Source: Myotis daubentonii (lineage: Eukaryota > Chordata > Mammalia > Chiroptera > Vespertilionidae). Taken from it: a stretch of DNA of 64,000 nucleotides. The stretch spans positions 88,362,641 to 88,426,640 of the forward strand of contig NC_081846.1 of assembly GCF_963259705.1 (NCBI RefSeq). Direction: 5' to 3'. Both the position numbers and the translations under genes were made by a program. Below the pieces are notes generated by a model. It ran no database searches and was not told where the DNA came from. It worked only from the letters and a program-made list of their open reading frames with translations. Shown here one piece after another: positions 44,075-56,696 of the stretch. Position 1 is the first letter of the stretch. Every line of letters starts with the position of its first letter.

Positions 44075-44332
44075 TTAATATTTTTTCCATTGAGTATAAC
44101 TTTGGCTGTAGGTTTGCCATAAGTGGCATTTATTATGTTGAGTTATGATTCTTCTAGTCCCACTTTTCTGAGAGTTTTTATTAAAAATGGGTGTCGGATT
44201 TTGTTGAGTGCTTTTCTTGTGTCTGTTGACATCATCATGTGATTTTTTGTCTTTCAGTTTGTTTATGTGATGTATCATGTTTATTGATTTGTAAATATTG
44301 TACCAACTTTGCCTCCCTGGAATAAATCCCAC
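44075..44332 (-). pseudogene. L1 ORF2 reverse-transcriptase fragment
   Basis: The frame opens with [21 protein letters not shown], characteristic of the L1 RT finger region, then shifts out of frame after HINKLKDKK. The catalytic motif is not preserved in frame. A relic of the antisense L1. Confidence 0.8.
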
Positions 44333-45805
44333 TTGGTTATGGTGTTTGATCTTTCTAATATATTACTGTATCTGATTTGCTAATATTTTGTTGAAGATTT
44401 TAGCATCTATGTTCATCAGGAATATTGGCCTGTAATTACCTTTCGTTGTAGTGTCCTTCCCTGGTTTTAGAATTAGGATAATGCTGGCCTCATGAAAAGA
44501 GTTGGGAAGTGTCCCTTCCTCTTGGACGTTTTGGAATAGTTTGTGGAGTATAGGTGTTCTTCATTGAATGTTTGGTAAAACTCCCCTGTGAAGTCATCCA
44601 GACCAGGGCTTTTGTTTGCTCGAACTTTTGATTATGGCTTCTATTTCCTCAGTTGTTATTGATCTATTCAGGTGTTCTGATTCTTCCTGATTCAGTTTTG
44701 GGAGATTGTATTTTTCTGGGAATGTGTCCATTTTATCCACATGCTTGTTGGCATATAGTTGTTCATAGTATTTATTTATTTATTTTTTTTACAATTCTTT
44801 GTATTTCTGTGATGTCAGGAGTTACTTCTCTGCATTCGTTTCTGATTTTATTTATTTGGGCCCTCTCTGTTTGTTTCTTGATGAGTGTGGCCAAAGGTTA
44901 ATCAATCTTGTTTATCATTTCAAAGAACCAGCTCTTGGTTTTATTTATTTATTTAGTCTCTATGTCATTTATTTCTGCTCTAATCTTTATTATTTCCTTC
45001 CTTCAACTTACTCTGGGCTTTTCTTGTTGTTCTCTTTCTAATACTTTAAGTTGTAGGGTTAATTTTTATTGTTTTCTGAATGCAATGAACTTCCCTCTCA
45101 GGACTGCTTTTGCTGTGTCCCAGAGATTTGGGGTTGTTGTGTGTTCATTTTCATTTGTTTCCAGAAAATTTTTGATTTCTTTATTGATCTCATTGGTAAC
45201 CCATTCATTTTCTTAATAGCATGCTGCTTAGCCTTTATGTGTTTGAATGTTTTTGAGTGTTTTTACTGTAGTTGATTTCTAATTTCATTCCACTGTGATC
45301 TGAAAAGATGCTTCATATGATTTCAATCTTCTTGAACTTGTAGAGATTTGTTTTATGTCCTAACATGTGGTCTATTTTTTGGAATGTCCCATGTGCACTT
45401 TGAAGAATGTATATTCTGTAGCTTTGGGGTAAAATGTTCTTTAAATGTCAATTAAATCCATCTGATTCAGTGTGCCATTTTGAGTCACTATTTCTTTGTT
45501 AATTTTTTTGTCTGGAAGGTCTATCTAGTGAAATCAGCAGATTTGATGTCTATTTTGTCAGATAGGAGTATTGCCACCCCAGCTTTTTTTTTCTTCATTT
45601 CCATTTTCATGGAAACTATTTTTTCATCCCTTCTCTCTCATTCTGTAAGAGTACTTTGTTCTGAGGTGGGTCTATTATAGACAGCAAATATTTGAGTCAT
45701 GTTTTTGTATCCACTCAGCTATCCAATGTCTTTTGATTGGAGATTTTAAATTCATTTACCTATTGATAGGTGCCTATTTATTGCCATTTTAATTATGTAT
45801 GCCTA

Positions 45806-45808
<3 letters not shown>

Positions 45809-45858
<50 letters not shown>
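45809..45858. repeat. (CT)n microsatellite
   Basis: About 24 perfect CT units inside antisense L1. The minus strand reads (GA)n, and an open frame across it is an artefact. Confidence 0.9.
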
Positions 45859-45860
<2 letters not shown>

Positions 45861-46443
45861 GAGCAGTCTTTTGACCATTTCTTGCAGTGCTGGTTTGGTG
45901 GTGATAAACTCTTTTAGTCCCCCCTTTTTTATCCGAGATGCTCTTTATTTCACCATATACATTGCTGGATATAGTAATCTTGGTTTTAGATACTTGCTTT
46001 TCATTACTTTGAATACTTAAAACCATTTATTCTGGCCTGTAGAGTTTCTGCTGAGAAATCAGTTGACAGCCTTATGGGAGCTTCTTTGTAGGTATCTAAT
46101 TGCTCTTCTCTTGCTGTCTTTAAAATTCTCTTTTTGTCTTTGATTTTTGGCATTTTAATTATGATGTATCTGGGTGTGGGCTTATTTGGGTTCTTTTTGC
46201 TTGGTATTCTTTGTGCCTCTTGGACTTATGTGCCTTTTTCCTCCTCCATGTTAGGGAAGTTGTCTGTCATTATTTCTTTAGACATGTTCTCTATCCCTTG
46301 CTCAAGTTCTCCCTCTTCCTGACACTCCTATGATGGAAATGTTCTGTTTCATGTTGTCCCACAGCTCCTTAAAGCTGACCTTCTGTTTTTTTTTTTTCTT
46401 TTTGGTTCTCTGATATTGTGATTTTTCTACCCTATTTTCTAAT

Positions 46444-47706
46444 TCACTGATCCAAATCCTTGGCTTCCCCTAATCTGCTGTGTATTCCTTCCACTATATT
46501 CTTTATTAGTGCTATGCCATTCTTCAATTTCTGAGGTCTCTGTTTTGTTCCATTGCTCTCTATGCCTCTTATTGTACCAGTACCAGGCTGTGTAGTGGCT
46601 TTGTAATATAACTTGATATTTGGTATTTTGAGTCCTCCAACTTTGTTCTTCTTGCTCAAGATTGCTGTGACTATTTGGGGTCTTTTTTGGTTCCATATAC
46701 ATTTTTGGAGTGTTTGTTCTAGATTTGTAAAATATGCCATCAGTATTTTAAAAGTTAGTATATCTTTTCCATTGATCTATATGCCTGTTTCCAGACTGTT
46801 TTGATTATGGTGGCTTTGTAATTTGATATCCGGTATTGTGATTCCTCCAACTTTATTCTTTGTCAAGATTGCTGTGGCTATTCAGGGTCATTGTGGTTCC
46901 AAATAAATTTTTGTTTTGTTTTCTTTAGATCAGGCAAGAAAAAGAAATAAAAGGCATCCAAATTGAAAAAGAAGAAGTAAAACTGTCATTATTCATAAAT
47001 GACATAATATTGACATAGAAAATCCTAAGGACTACACCAAAAAACTGCTAGATGTAATAAATGAATTTAGTATTGAAACAAGATCCAAAATTAACAACCA
47101 GAAATCGATGCCTCTAGATCTGTGAAATATGCCATTGGTATTTTAATAGGGATTGCATTGAATCTATAGATTGCTTGGGGTAGTGTGGACATTTTAATAA
47201 TGTTAATTCTACCAATCCATGAGCACCCTATATTCTTCCACTTGTTTGTATCTTTCTCTATTTCTGTTTTCAGCGTCCTGTAGTTTTCCAAGTACAGGTC
47301 TTTTTCCTCCTTGGTTAAGTTTATTCCTAAGTATTTTAAATTTTTTTGTTGCAATGGTAAATTGGATTGTTTTCTTAGTTTCTATTTCTGAGAATTCATT
47401 ATTGGTGTATAAAAATGCCAATGATTTCTGGGTGTTAATTTTGTATCTTGCTACATTGCTGAATTCATTTATTAAACCTATTAGTTTTTTGGTGGGATCT
47501 TTAGGGTTTTCCATGTACAATATCATGACACCTGCGAATAATGACAGTTTTACTTCCTCCTTTGCAATTTGGATGCCTTTTATGTTTCTTCTTGTCTGAT
47601 AACTGTGTCTAGGACTTCCAGTACTATGTTGAATAAGAGTGGTGAAAGCAGACATCTCTGTCTTGTTCCTGTTCTCAGGGGAAATGGTTCCAGTTTTTGC
47701 CAGCAC
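46444..47706 (-). pseudogene. L1 ORF2 fragments with a broken RT active site
   Basis: Overlapping minus-strand pieces: 47706-47209 contains EEVKLSLFAGVMILYMENPK, where the usual FADDM (the RT aspartate pair) reads FAGVM, so the active site is lost. 47354-47091 contains [14 protein letters not shown] and [16 protein letters not shown]. 46740-46444 contains CIWNQKRPQIVTAILSKKNK. The pieces are out of register and separated by a sense-oriented L1 piece at 46928-47100. Confidence 0.85.
46928..47100 (+). mobile_element. Sense-oriented L1 ORF2 piece inside antisense L1
   Basis: Reads in plus orientation as L1 ORF2 RT sequence (AAAGGCATCCAAATTGAAAA, GAAGTAAAACTGTCATTATT, AAAAAACTGCTAGATGTAAT), while both neighbours are antisense L1. 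Likely a local inversion or a small separate insertion. The word for the aspartate pair region reads ATAAATGACATAATATTGAC. Confidence 0.8.
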
Positions 47707-48908
47707 ATTTTTCTTTTGAATTATTTTTTCCTATTGATTTATAATAGTTCTTTAAGTGTTTCATATTCTAATTCTCTGCCAGTTATATACAGTGCAAATA
47801 TGCTTTCCCAATTTGTGATTTATGTTCATTTTCACAATGGTGTCTTATAACAGCGAGAAGTTTTTAGTTTTAATATGTTTACATTTACTTTTCCTTTTTG
47901 ATTTGCCTTTTTTGAATCTTAAGAAATTCATTCTTATTCTGCAGTCATGGAAATATTCTTCCATATGGTATTCTAAAGAGTTTATACTTTATGTTACACA
48001 TTTAAATTTGTAAAGCATCTGGAATTAATCTTTATGTGTGGTGTGAGGTAGTACTCCAATTTCTTTATTTTTTCACCTCTTTACGTGAAAGATTGTTTCA
48101 GAACAGATTATTGCAAAAGTCATGCTTTCCCCATTGTTACACAGCACGTTTCTCACATGCAAAGGTCTGTGCGTGGGGTCTGTGTTCCCCTGGGGGGTTA
48201 CTAATGTGTCTGCACCAATGGCATGGGCTCTTCGTTACTGTAGCTTCTAATAAGTCTGATGAGTAGAACTGCTCACTTGGTTTCTGCAACATGCGTATCT
48301 GGGTGGTTCTTGCTTCTTAGGGTCTTCCATATGCTTTCCAGAAGTTGCTTTTCAAGGATCACAAAATAGCTTTGAGGATTTTGGTTAAATTTGCACTGAA
48401 CTGTATGTCATTTTTGAAATAACTGATAGTAAGCTCATTCCTTCATTTACTTGGATCTTCCTTAATAACTTTTAGTATAGGTTTATAATTTTCTTCCCAA
48501 CAAGTTTAAAATCTTGTGCTAGATTTGTTTCTAGCTACTTTATGTTTTCAGGGTATTTAAATAGTATCTTTAATTAGAGCTTAAAATATTGGCTGCTGTT
48601 GTATATAAATGATTTTTTAAATCATAATACTTTGTTAAATATATTTTTAAAGTCTCATAATTTGTCTACTTTAATAATTACATTATAAGTAATCTTTACC
48701 TTCCCCCCACCCCTCCCTTTCTTTCTTTTTTCTTGTTCTTATACTTTTTATTTCTTTATTTCTTTTTGTTGCATGGTAAGTCACTAGGAAATGTTGATTG
48801 GAAATGGTGGTAACAGGCACTCTTCTTTCTCCTGTCCATAAAGGAAATGTTTCAGAATTTTTCCATTAAGTATAATGTGTATTTTACGCTGTTTTTTATT
48901 TTTTATAT

Positions 48909-48939
<31 letters not shown>

Positions 48940-48942
48940 TTT

Positions 48943-49075
48943 TGCGGGCACATCCCCAGGAGGGAGTGTGCAGGAGGCAGCTGATTGATGTTTCTCTCTC
49001 ATCGATGTTTCTAACTCTCTATCCCTCTCCCCTCCTCTTTGTAAAAAAATCAATAAAACATATTTTTAAAAAAAC
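48943..49075 (+). mobile_element. 5'-truncated VES SINE with a (TTTA)n stretch before it
   Basis: TGCGGGCACATCCCCAGGAG through GTTTCTCTCTCATCGATG to CAATAAAACATATTT; the tRNA-like head is missing. A (TTTA)n run at 48896-48942 lies directly upstream. Confidence 0.9.
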
Positions 49076-49879
49076 CTCAGACTAAATAACTTGTTAAAGG
49101 TTTATAGCTAATAAGTGGTGGCGTTGAGTTTGAAGTGAAGTATTTTAGACTTTGAACCCCCTGCTTTCCCCTCCAACTAGGCTCTTTTAATATATTAATC
49201 ACTTTTAACCTTCACAACTTTACCCCATTTTTTAATTTAAAAAAACCTCTCAAGTACTGAGTGTTTAAATGACTGGCTTAAGTCATCTTAAATGACAGAG
49301 CAGAGATTCAAACTTGGTGTCTCACTCCCAAACCTATATTCTTTCTATGAAACTGTTCTCCCTATTCTCTGTAGCTTCCTGGTTGGTGAAAGAGATTAAA
49401 TGTACGTAAAGTACCAGTACACTGTCTGGCAAATACGCTGTTTTTTTGGATATTTGTTACCATTTAACAGAAATTTACCTATTTTTTTAGTTTGTTATGA
49501 ATTATTTTTTTAAACATAGGTGCAATTTTCTTCTCACCAACTTAATTCTTATTCTCTGTTAGATTGTTAATAACAAACTTACATAAACTGATTTTTAATG
49601 TTAAATTACTCTGCATCCTAAGGGCATAATGTATTATCATTTCCATACATTTTCGATTCAATTTGCTAACATTAATTTGAAGTTTTACATTAAAGTTCAT
49701 GAGTGAGATGGGCCTATAATTTTGTTTTCTTACAAGTTTTAGACTATTTCAACAATTTTATTCTTTGTAATATTTAAGACTGGATTTGTCTCTTGACAGA
49801 ACTAAACCATCTGAGATTTCTATTGACAGAACAAAACCATCTGAGATTTCTATTTTCTTTGTAGAAATAATTCAAACTG

Positions 49880-49992
49880 CTGATTCTTGCAAGGGGATCG
49901 GCCCTTGCAGCCTTGGCTTTGTCTGGATGGTCGTCTGGAAGGTTGTTCTGTTGGTCAGTCTAATTAGCATATTAGCTCTTTATTATATAGGA
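49880..49992 (-). mobile_element. HeliBat 5' end fragment
   Basis: The minus strand starts at 49992 with TCCTATATAATAAAGAGC and continues CTAATATGCTAATTAGACTG. The rest, including the 3' hairpin, is absent or has decayed. Confidence 0.8.
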
Positions 49993-50293
49993 TTGGTAGT
50001 AGTTTGTCTATTTGGTATATTTTCAGATTTCTCAGTATAAAGTTGTTCATTAAGTATTTTTACTTGGTGCAGCATCTGCAATTATATACATTTATTATTT
50101 CTAATACTGATTATTTTCTTTCATTAGTCTTACAAAGAATTTGTCCATTTTTATTGGATTATTATCTGCTTTATATCTTTCCTCCCATTTATGTTTGACC
50201 TCTCAAATTGGATTCTTTGCTCATTGAATTTTATCCTTTGTTTTTTATTATAAATTATTAGGTTATATATTTCCCTCTAAATACTGACTTAGC

Positions 50294-50815
50294 AGATCTG
50301 GAAACAGCCTAAGTGCCCATCAGTAGATGAATGGATTAGAAAACTGTGGTACATCTACACGATGGAATACTATGCTGCTGTAAAAAGGAAGGAACTCTTA
50401 CCATTTGCAATGTCATGGATGGAACTGGAGAGCATTATGCTAAGTGAAATAAGCCAGTCAATAAAGGAAAAATACCACATGATCTCACTCATTCATGGAC
50501 AATAGAGACCATTATAAACTTTTGAACAATAATAGATACAGAGGCAGAGCTGCCTCAAACAGATTGTCAAACTGCAGCGGGAAGGCCGGGGAGGGTTGGG
50601 GGGCAGGAGGTAGGGGGGTAAGAGATCAACTAAAGGACTTGTATGCATGCATATAAGCATAACCAATGGACATAAGACACTGGGTGATAGGGGAGGCTAG
50701 GGGACTGTCTAGGGCGGGGGGATAAAATGGATACATATGTAATACCCTTTGTAATACTTTAAGCAATAAAAATAAATAAATAAATAAATAAATATGGGAT
50801 ATAAGAACAAAAAAA
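50294..50815 (+). mobile_element. L1, 5'-truncated, sense, young
   Basis: Begins inside the ORF2 C-terminus (AATGGATTAGAAAACTGTGG, ATGGAATACTATGCTGCTGT), then the bat L1 3'UTR with its G-rich part (about 50580-50725), AATAAAAATAAATAAAT and an A tail. The duplication AAATACTGACTTAGC is at 50279-50293 and again at 50816-50830. Typical target-primed, 5'-truncated insertion, little diverged. Confidence 0.93.
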
Positions 50816-51649
50816 AAATACTGACTTAGCTGAGTTCTACAATGTTGTTATGCCATAGTTTCATTATTTATCAATTCTATGTATTTTTAATATACTTATT
50901 TTTTGACCCATAAATTGTTTCAACTCTATTTTAATAATAATTTTTATTCACCTTTTTATCATTGCTTTCTAATATATAACACTAAATCAGAAATTATAAC
51001 TTCTTAGAATAGAAAAAATTTATAGTTTTATTAATATATAATTAATTGTATTAATTTTTGATGCTTGAATTATGGCCTGGTTGATCAATTTTCATGTGTT
51101 ACATATGTGCTTAGCAACATTTATATTCTCTACTGGTTGTGTTAATGTGCTATCTATGGATGTTTAATTTAGCTAGTTACATTGCTCAAACTTTGTATAT
51201 GAATATTTATTTTTTTCTGATACATCTCTCATTGACTATGAAAATTGTGTTTAAGTGTCCCACCATGATGTTGTTGATGATGGAGGTGATATTTTTCTTT
51301 CTAGTCCTTTCAATTTCTGTTTATTATGTTTTAGGCTATGTTGTTATGTGCATACAACTTCATAATTATTTTCCTTGATAATTAAATCTTTAATTGTTTA
51401 ATAGGAATTTTCTGTTAATATTTTATGATTAAAGTCTATTTCATCTGTTGTTAACATATTTGCATATTTATTTTGGGTAGTACTTGCTTGGTATAATTTT
51501 TTCCATTCTTTTACTATTATTTTTTCTAATATTGATAACTTAAAAATGAGAAATGTTTCTCCTGAATAGCATAATTCTAAACTTTGCTTACATGTTTTAT
51601 CTAGTCTGATAATCTTTGTCTTTTAATTCTTTTAAAAATTATTATTATT

Positions 51650-51855
51650 ATTTTTAATCCTCACCCAAGGACGTGCTTAGAGAGAGGAAGGGGGAGAGGA
51701 GAGAGGAGAGAGAGAGAGAGAGAGAGATTGAAATTGATGTGACAGAGAAACATCAATCAGTTGCCTTCTGTACATGCCCCAACCAGGGATCAAACTTGCA
51801 ACCTTTTGCTGCACTGAATGATCCTCAAACAACTGAGCCATTCTGACTGGACTAA
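51650..51855 (-). mobile_element. VES-like SINE, older copy
   Basis: Minus strand: TTTTTAATCCTCACCCAAGG, GAGAGAGAGATTGAAATTGATG, CAACCAGGGATCAAACTTGC and AACTGAGCCATTCTGACTGG. A short duplication TAATTCTT may flank it. Same subfamily as 38160-38507. Confidence 0.8.
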
Positions 51856-53884
51856 TTCTTAATTTTAGTTATTATACATTTGTCATTATATTTACATTTA
51901 TTTTAATCACTTTTTTGTATTTGTGCTTTGTGCTTAATACATTTTTGTATGCTTTTATAAAAAAATTTCTGAATGTTTGAACATATTTTCTCATTGCATC
52001 TTTTCCTCTCTGATATTTTGAAACTAATTAATTCTATGTTTTTGTTCTGCAATTGGTTACATTGGAAAACTTAAGATTTTTACTGTCTTTACCCTTCCCC
52101 TGAACAATACAAGTACTGCTAATAAACTAACTGCATTATCGCTCTTTCCTGCTGATGTTATTGTGGGTGTCTTAGATTTGTGTTGTTCCCCTCTCAGTCT
52201 TGATAAACAATATGTTCATTGTCTTATACAGTTAATATTTGCATAGATTTACCTTCATATTTACCATTTTCTTTGTCTTCACTTATTCTTCCATCTAGTA
52301 TCTTCCATTTGATTGCTTTCATGTGCCTACACAGCAACCTCTACAATACCATTAAGTGAAGGTCTTTTGGGCATACAGCTCAGTTCTTGGCAGTCTAATT
52401 GTTTTTACTTTTTTTTTTCTATTTAATCTCCTTTCAGGAAAATGATCTTACTGGGTAAACAGTTATTTTCTCTCCGCACATTCAAGGTATTATTCCCCTG
52501 TCTTCTGACTTCCATTGGCTATTTGTCATTCCTTTATTGATTATCTGCCATTTCTGGCTGAAGAAGTTTAAGACAGTCTCTTTTCCTGAAGGCAATATGC
52601 TGTTTCACAATGATGTTTCTAAGTGTGGATTTTATTTTTATCCCACTTGAGATACACTTGCTTTTATAAGGAGTAATGTCTTATCAGTTTCAAACTTTTC
52701 ACTCATTATTTCTTCAAATACCATCTCTCTCCATATCTTATTTCCCTCTTTCTGGGCCCCCAATTAGACAGATATTCGATGCCTGCATTCTATCCTTCAT
52801 GTCCTCTAGCCCTTCTTTGTTATCACTGACTCGTGTTTCTGCACTGCATTATAGAAAATGTCTTCAGATTTAGCCTTCAGCTTTGAAATATTTTCACTTA
52901 AAACCACCCATTAAACTCTTTGTTAAAATTGTTACACATTTTGGGGAACCATATTTTTTTTTGGTCAAGATAGTTTGGACATGTTAATAGTCTCTCATTA
53001 TTTGTTCATCTTGTCAATATCCTGTTTATTTTTAAAACCCATTAAATATGCATCTTTTATATTCTTGTCTGTAATTCTGAATGTTAAGTTGGTGAGAATG
53101 GGTTGCCTCCTGATACCTGATATTACTGCTAATTCTCACTCAGGGTGCCTGTTCTCCTGTGTATTTCTTTGTTTGTTTTTTATTGTGAAATCAGAATCCT
53201 TGGAAATTTTTCTATGGGGATTCTGTAAATCTTGTGCTGAATGTTCTATAAATCTGTATTGGTTATCTGAGTTTGATATTTTAAAACTGAGCTTACAGCT
53301 TCAGATTTTTCAGATTTCTCAGGTGGTGAATTTATGCTGTGATTTGAGTAAAGACAGGATTTTTAAATTAACTCTCAGGATAGATTCCCTCCCTCCCCCC
53401 TTTACTCAGTGCCATAAACCATGACAGATGTGGTTCATTGTTTCTACCTAGTGGGTGTGTAAAGGGGAATGAGTGTGGGATATAGGTTTATTTCTTGTTT
53501 ACTCTTACACTAAAAAGTGATCGATTTTCACAAGTGTTACACATGTGCCTAAGAAAGATCCATATTCTCCAGTGTTTGTGTTAATGTGATTACTACACAC
53601 GTTTAATTAAGTTTGCCGGTTGTGTTGCTCAGATTCTGTATATGAAAACTGAGTGTACAAAATACTCTGCTGTGTACAGAACTTGTGGTTTCTACTTTAT
53701 GGAATTAAATTCTCACCTTGGTAGGCCCCAACGTGATTCTGGGTTCCTACAATGTCATGAATGGATGCTCAATGTCTTCAAAGAGAAAGATTGCTTCTAT
53801 GTTTGACCTAACCCTTTAGGTTCTAGATTTCACTTGATGTTGGCATATTCAGTACTCCTCCTTCTGTGCCAGTCAGCCAACATA

Positions 53885-54315
53885 TCCTATATAATAAAAG
53901 CCTTTTATGCTAAGTGTCCAGTTGTCTAGTCGTCTGGTCATCCATTCAACCAATCAAAGTGTAATTTGCTAATGATATGCTAAGGTCTCTCAACTGCTTT
54001 CTGTGATGTGCACTGACCATCAGGGGGCAGATGCTCTGACTGGTAGGTTAGCTTGCTGTTGTGGTCCAGCCAATCGGGACTGAGCAAGACAGGCCGGACA
54101 TGCCCTGGACCCCTCCCACAATCCCTCCCTCGCTGGCCAACCTCCCGTGACCCTCCCCAGCCATGATCATGCACCAGTGGGGTCCCTCAGCTAGACCTGC
54201 ACCCTCTTGCAGTCCAGGACCCCTTGGGGGATGTTAGAGAGCCAGTTTTGGCCTAATCCTGCAGGCCAGGCTGAGGTACTCCACTGGTGCACAAATTTGT
54301 GCACTGGACCTCTAG
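53885..54315 (+). mobile_element. HeliBat Helitron, full length
   Basis: 5' TCCTATATAATAAAAGCC and 3' hairpin GTGCACAAATTTGTGCACTG with CTAG at 54312-54315, between A and T. It carries the ACTGACCATCAGGGGGCAGA block and a GC-rich centre. No coding frame for Rep/helicase. Confidence 0.93.
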
Positions 54316-54598
54316 TTAGAAAATAAAGTTTCAGTATTTTTCAGCATTTTCAGTGGTATTGTCCCTCTCCATTTGGAGGGGTAATCAGTGTCTCTATTCT
54401 GTCACAGTATCTGAAATATAAGGCTTAAAATGGGTATTAGTTGATCTTATACATAGCCTCAGGAAGCCTACAGTTTAGCGTAGGATGACTGAGGTTAATT
54501 TCTGAGATCTGCACAAGTGAACATGAGTGCTGTGAGGGTACGGAGTGAGCAGACGTCTCCTCAGAGACTACAGTGGAGGAAATGAGTTACATCTAGGC

Positions 54599-54832
54599 CA
54601 GTGATGGCGAACCTTTTGAGCTCGGCGTGTCAGCAATTTGAAAAACCCTAACTTAACTCTGGTGCCATGTCACATATAGAAATTTTTTGATATTTGCAAC
54701 CATAGTAAAGCAAAGACTTATATTTTTGATATTTATTTTATATATTTAAATGCCATTTAACAAAGAAAAATCAACAAAAAAATGAGTTCGTGTGTCACCT
54801 CTGACACGCATGTCATAGGTTCGCCATCACTG
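54599..54832. mobile_element. hAT MITE (CAGTGATGGCGAACC family), copy 1
   Basis: Termini CAGTGATGGCGAACCTTTTG and AGGTTCGCCATCACTG. 8-bp duplication ATCTAGGC (54591-54598) and ATCTAGGA (54833-54840), one mismatch. AT-rich interior with TTTTATATATTTAAATGCC. This copy has an additional stretch CACCTCTGACACGCATG near the right end that the copy at 57168 lacks. Non-coding. Confidence 0.92.
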
Positions 54833-55726
54833 ATCTAGGACCTTCCATCTGATTGCTTTCATGTGCCTACACAACAACCGCTATAATACATAAAGCTCTT
54901 TTGGGCATACAGCCTCCTGTGGAGGCTCTCTACAGGCAGAATGCCAAGAAGGGAGAATATTCCTGGTTCTAGCCAAGACAGCATGGAAGCCATTAGGAGA
55001 GAAAATTCATAGGACAGCCTGTCTTTGGTATGGAACTCTTCAGTAGCAGGTGCTGATGGATGGGCCCACCATTATTGGAGTCTTTATCTAGATAGGAGCT
55101 CCCACTACCCCATTAGCAGTGAAAAGCAATGTAGTGAATTACACATTATTTTTTCGGAAAGGTTCTGCCCTGACAGTGAGATGGGTACTATTATTGTTCC
55201 ATTTTCCAGGTGAAAAACTTAGGCATCAGAGCTAAAGTAAGTGATGGAGTTGGGTTGTGAATCCATAGGCATATTACTATTACTTTTCTCTGATGAATAA
55301 GAGAACTAGGTTCAGTGATGTTGGGGCACTTGCCTAGGGCCATTATTCTCAAGATAAGGTAACGAATGCATAAGTGAAACTCAGCCTGGGATCAAAGCTC
55401 CCACCTCCCATCACAGTCCACAGTTGCTGGAAGTCTCCTTCCTGCTTGTGAAGGAATCATCATCATCTCCGTGAACATCAAGTTTTACTGGAAAGAGTGA
55501 GCTCTTAACAATGGCTAATGTGCGCTAATGTCCCACAGGAATTAGCTCACCTTGTCCATGCAAACAGCACTGTGGAATAGATGTTACTGTGATACACATT
55601 TTAGAGCGAGGAATTGAGAGCTCAAAAGTGGGTGTTTGCTCTAAGGTTACAAAACAAGGGGAGGCGGAGCTGTGGCTTGGGGTAATTCAGCCTTCATATG
55701 CTTTTCCAATCTGGACACATTGGCTA
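54833..55726. other. Mixed intergenic DNA: L1-like relic and two MIRs
   Basis: 54838-54912 resembles 52301-52375. MIR-like minus-strand relics lie at about 55180-55420 and 55545-55690 (ATTTTAGAGCGAGGAATTGAG). No gene. Confidence 0.5.
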
Positions 55727-56520
55727 TTGAGATCCATCGCATAATGAAACAGGTCAGTAGGCCAGGACAAGTGGAATAGGGAAACTGAGACAGACAGCTA
55801 AATGGCCAAGCAGTTTGCAGCCATCTAGCAAATCACAAAGTCCTATCTTCCCTAACCAAGGACACTTAAGAGTAAATTGTTTACACTATCCCCAACCAGA
55901 GGATAAATGGCTTAAATCACCCTACTCAGGAGTTAGATAGCAAAAATCCAGTTGGTGCCATTTGTGCCAACCACACCCAAGCACAGATGAAATTAAAGGA
56001 ATATATCTCATTATGGTACATCAGCATAAAGCTGATGAATATTCTATTGCGATCTTCCCCTAAGACCTCACCTAAAATTCCCATCTTTAGAAAACAGATA
56101 AATAAGGACCCTCAAGACAAAGACCCAGCGTGAGCTCTCTCTGGAGCATCCACGCCTTTCTTCACTCTCAGGAATGCATCTTTACTTTTCTCTCCTAAAC
56201 TCTAAGGGTCTCCGTGAGACTTGCAAGCAAGGAAGCAGTGGGCAGCTTACCCCCTGAACCTGTCTTCAAGGCCCCTTCTCTCTGACTTTTCAGTGAGCTA
56301 ACAGCAGCCCGGTCTTGGCTCACTACTTTCCTGTAATGGTTCTGGAGAGCCAAAGCAGAGCACCACCCAGGCTCTCTCCTGTTGCTCCTTCTACCCTAAG
56401 TCATTCCGTCATTTCATTGTCCGCAGCTTTAATAAACATGCTCTCAGAATCACCTCGACTCATATTGTGACATCCTTCCTACACAGAGTCAAGAACCCAC
56501 ACACTATTGGCAGGCCTGGG
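55727..56520 (+). mobile_element. Candidate ERV1-type LTR
   Basis: Retroviral LTR organisation is suggested by an AGATAAATAAGG TATA-like element at about 56095, a downstream AATAAA (56432) and a U5-like stretch rich in CCTTCCTACACAGAGTC with CAAGAACCCAC. The likely left edge is TGAGATCC near 55727 and the right edge is near 56520. Neither edge nor a target duplication is certain, and no internal viral gene sequence is seen beside it. Confidence 0.5.
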
Positions 56521-56696
56521 GCACACCCGCTCTGGGCCTGCTCCCTTTCCAGTGACAGTGCCTCAGCACTGGCTTGTAAGATGGGCCAGTCTTACAGGCT
56601 TGGTATGTATACAGATAGAGACACTGTCCTGGGAGGGAGGGGAGCCGAAACCCCTTAGTGATCATTAAAAAATAAAATAAAATAAAAAAATATATA

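Larger units (their letters stand above)
40163..47735 (-). mobile_element. L1 mosaic, antisense, with nested HAL1
   Basis: A second bat L1 3'UTR (AAATCATTATTGTTGAAAGT) at 40163 leads into the ORF2 C-terminus (40514-40939). After the HAL1 at 41571-43715 the same antisense L1 resumes, with ORF2 RT at 44075-44332 and endonuclease-side sequence at 44600-46440. A further ORF2 copy, partly duplicated, fills 46440-47735. All frames are broken. Confidence 0.75.
47736..53884 (-). mobile_element. Old antisense L1M-like sequence with insertions
   Basis: AT-rich sequence with decayed antisense L1 ORF2 and ORF1 words throughout (for example ACCCATAAATTGTTTCAACTC and TTTCTTCAAATACCATCTC variants). It hosts a truncated VES (48943-49075), a HeliBat end (49880-49992), a sense L1 tail (50294-50815) and a SINE (51650-51855). 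MIR-like relics lie at 49085-49370. Element boundaries inside are not resolvable by eye. Confidence 0.55.
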
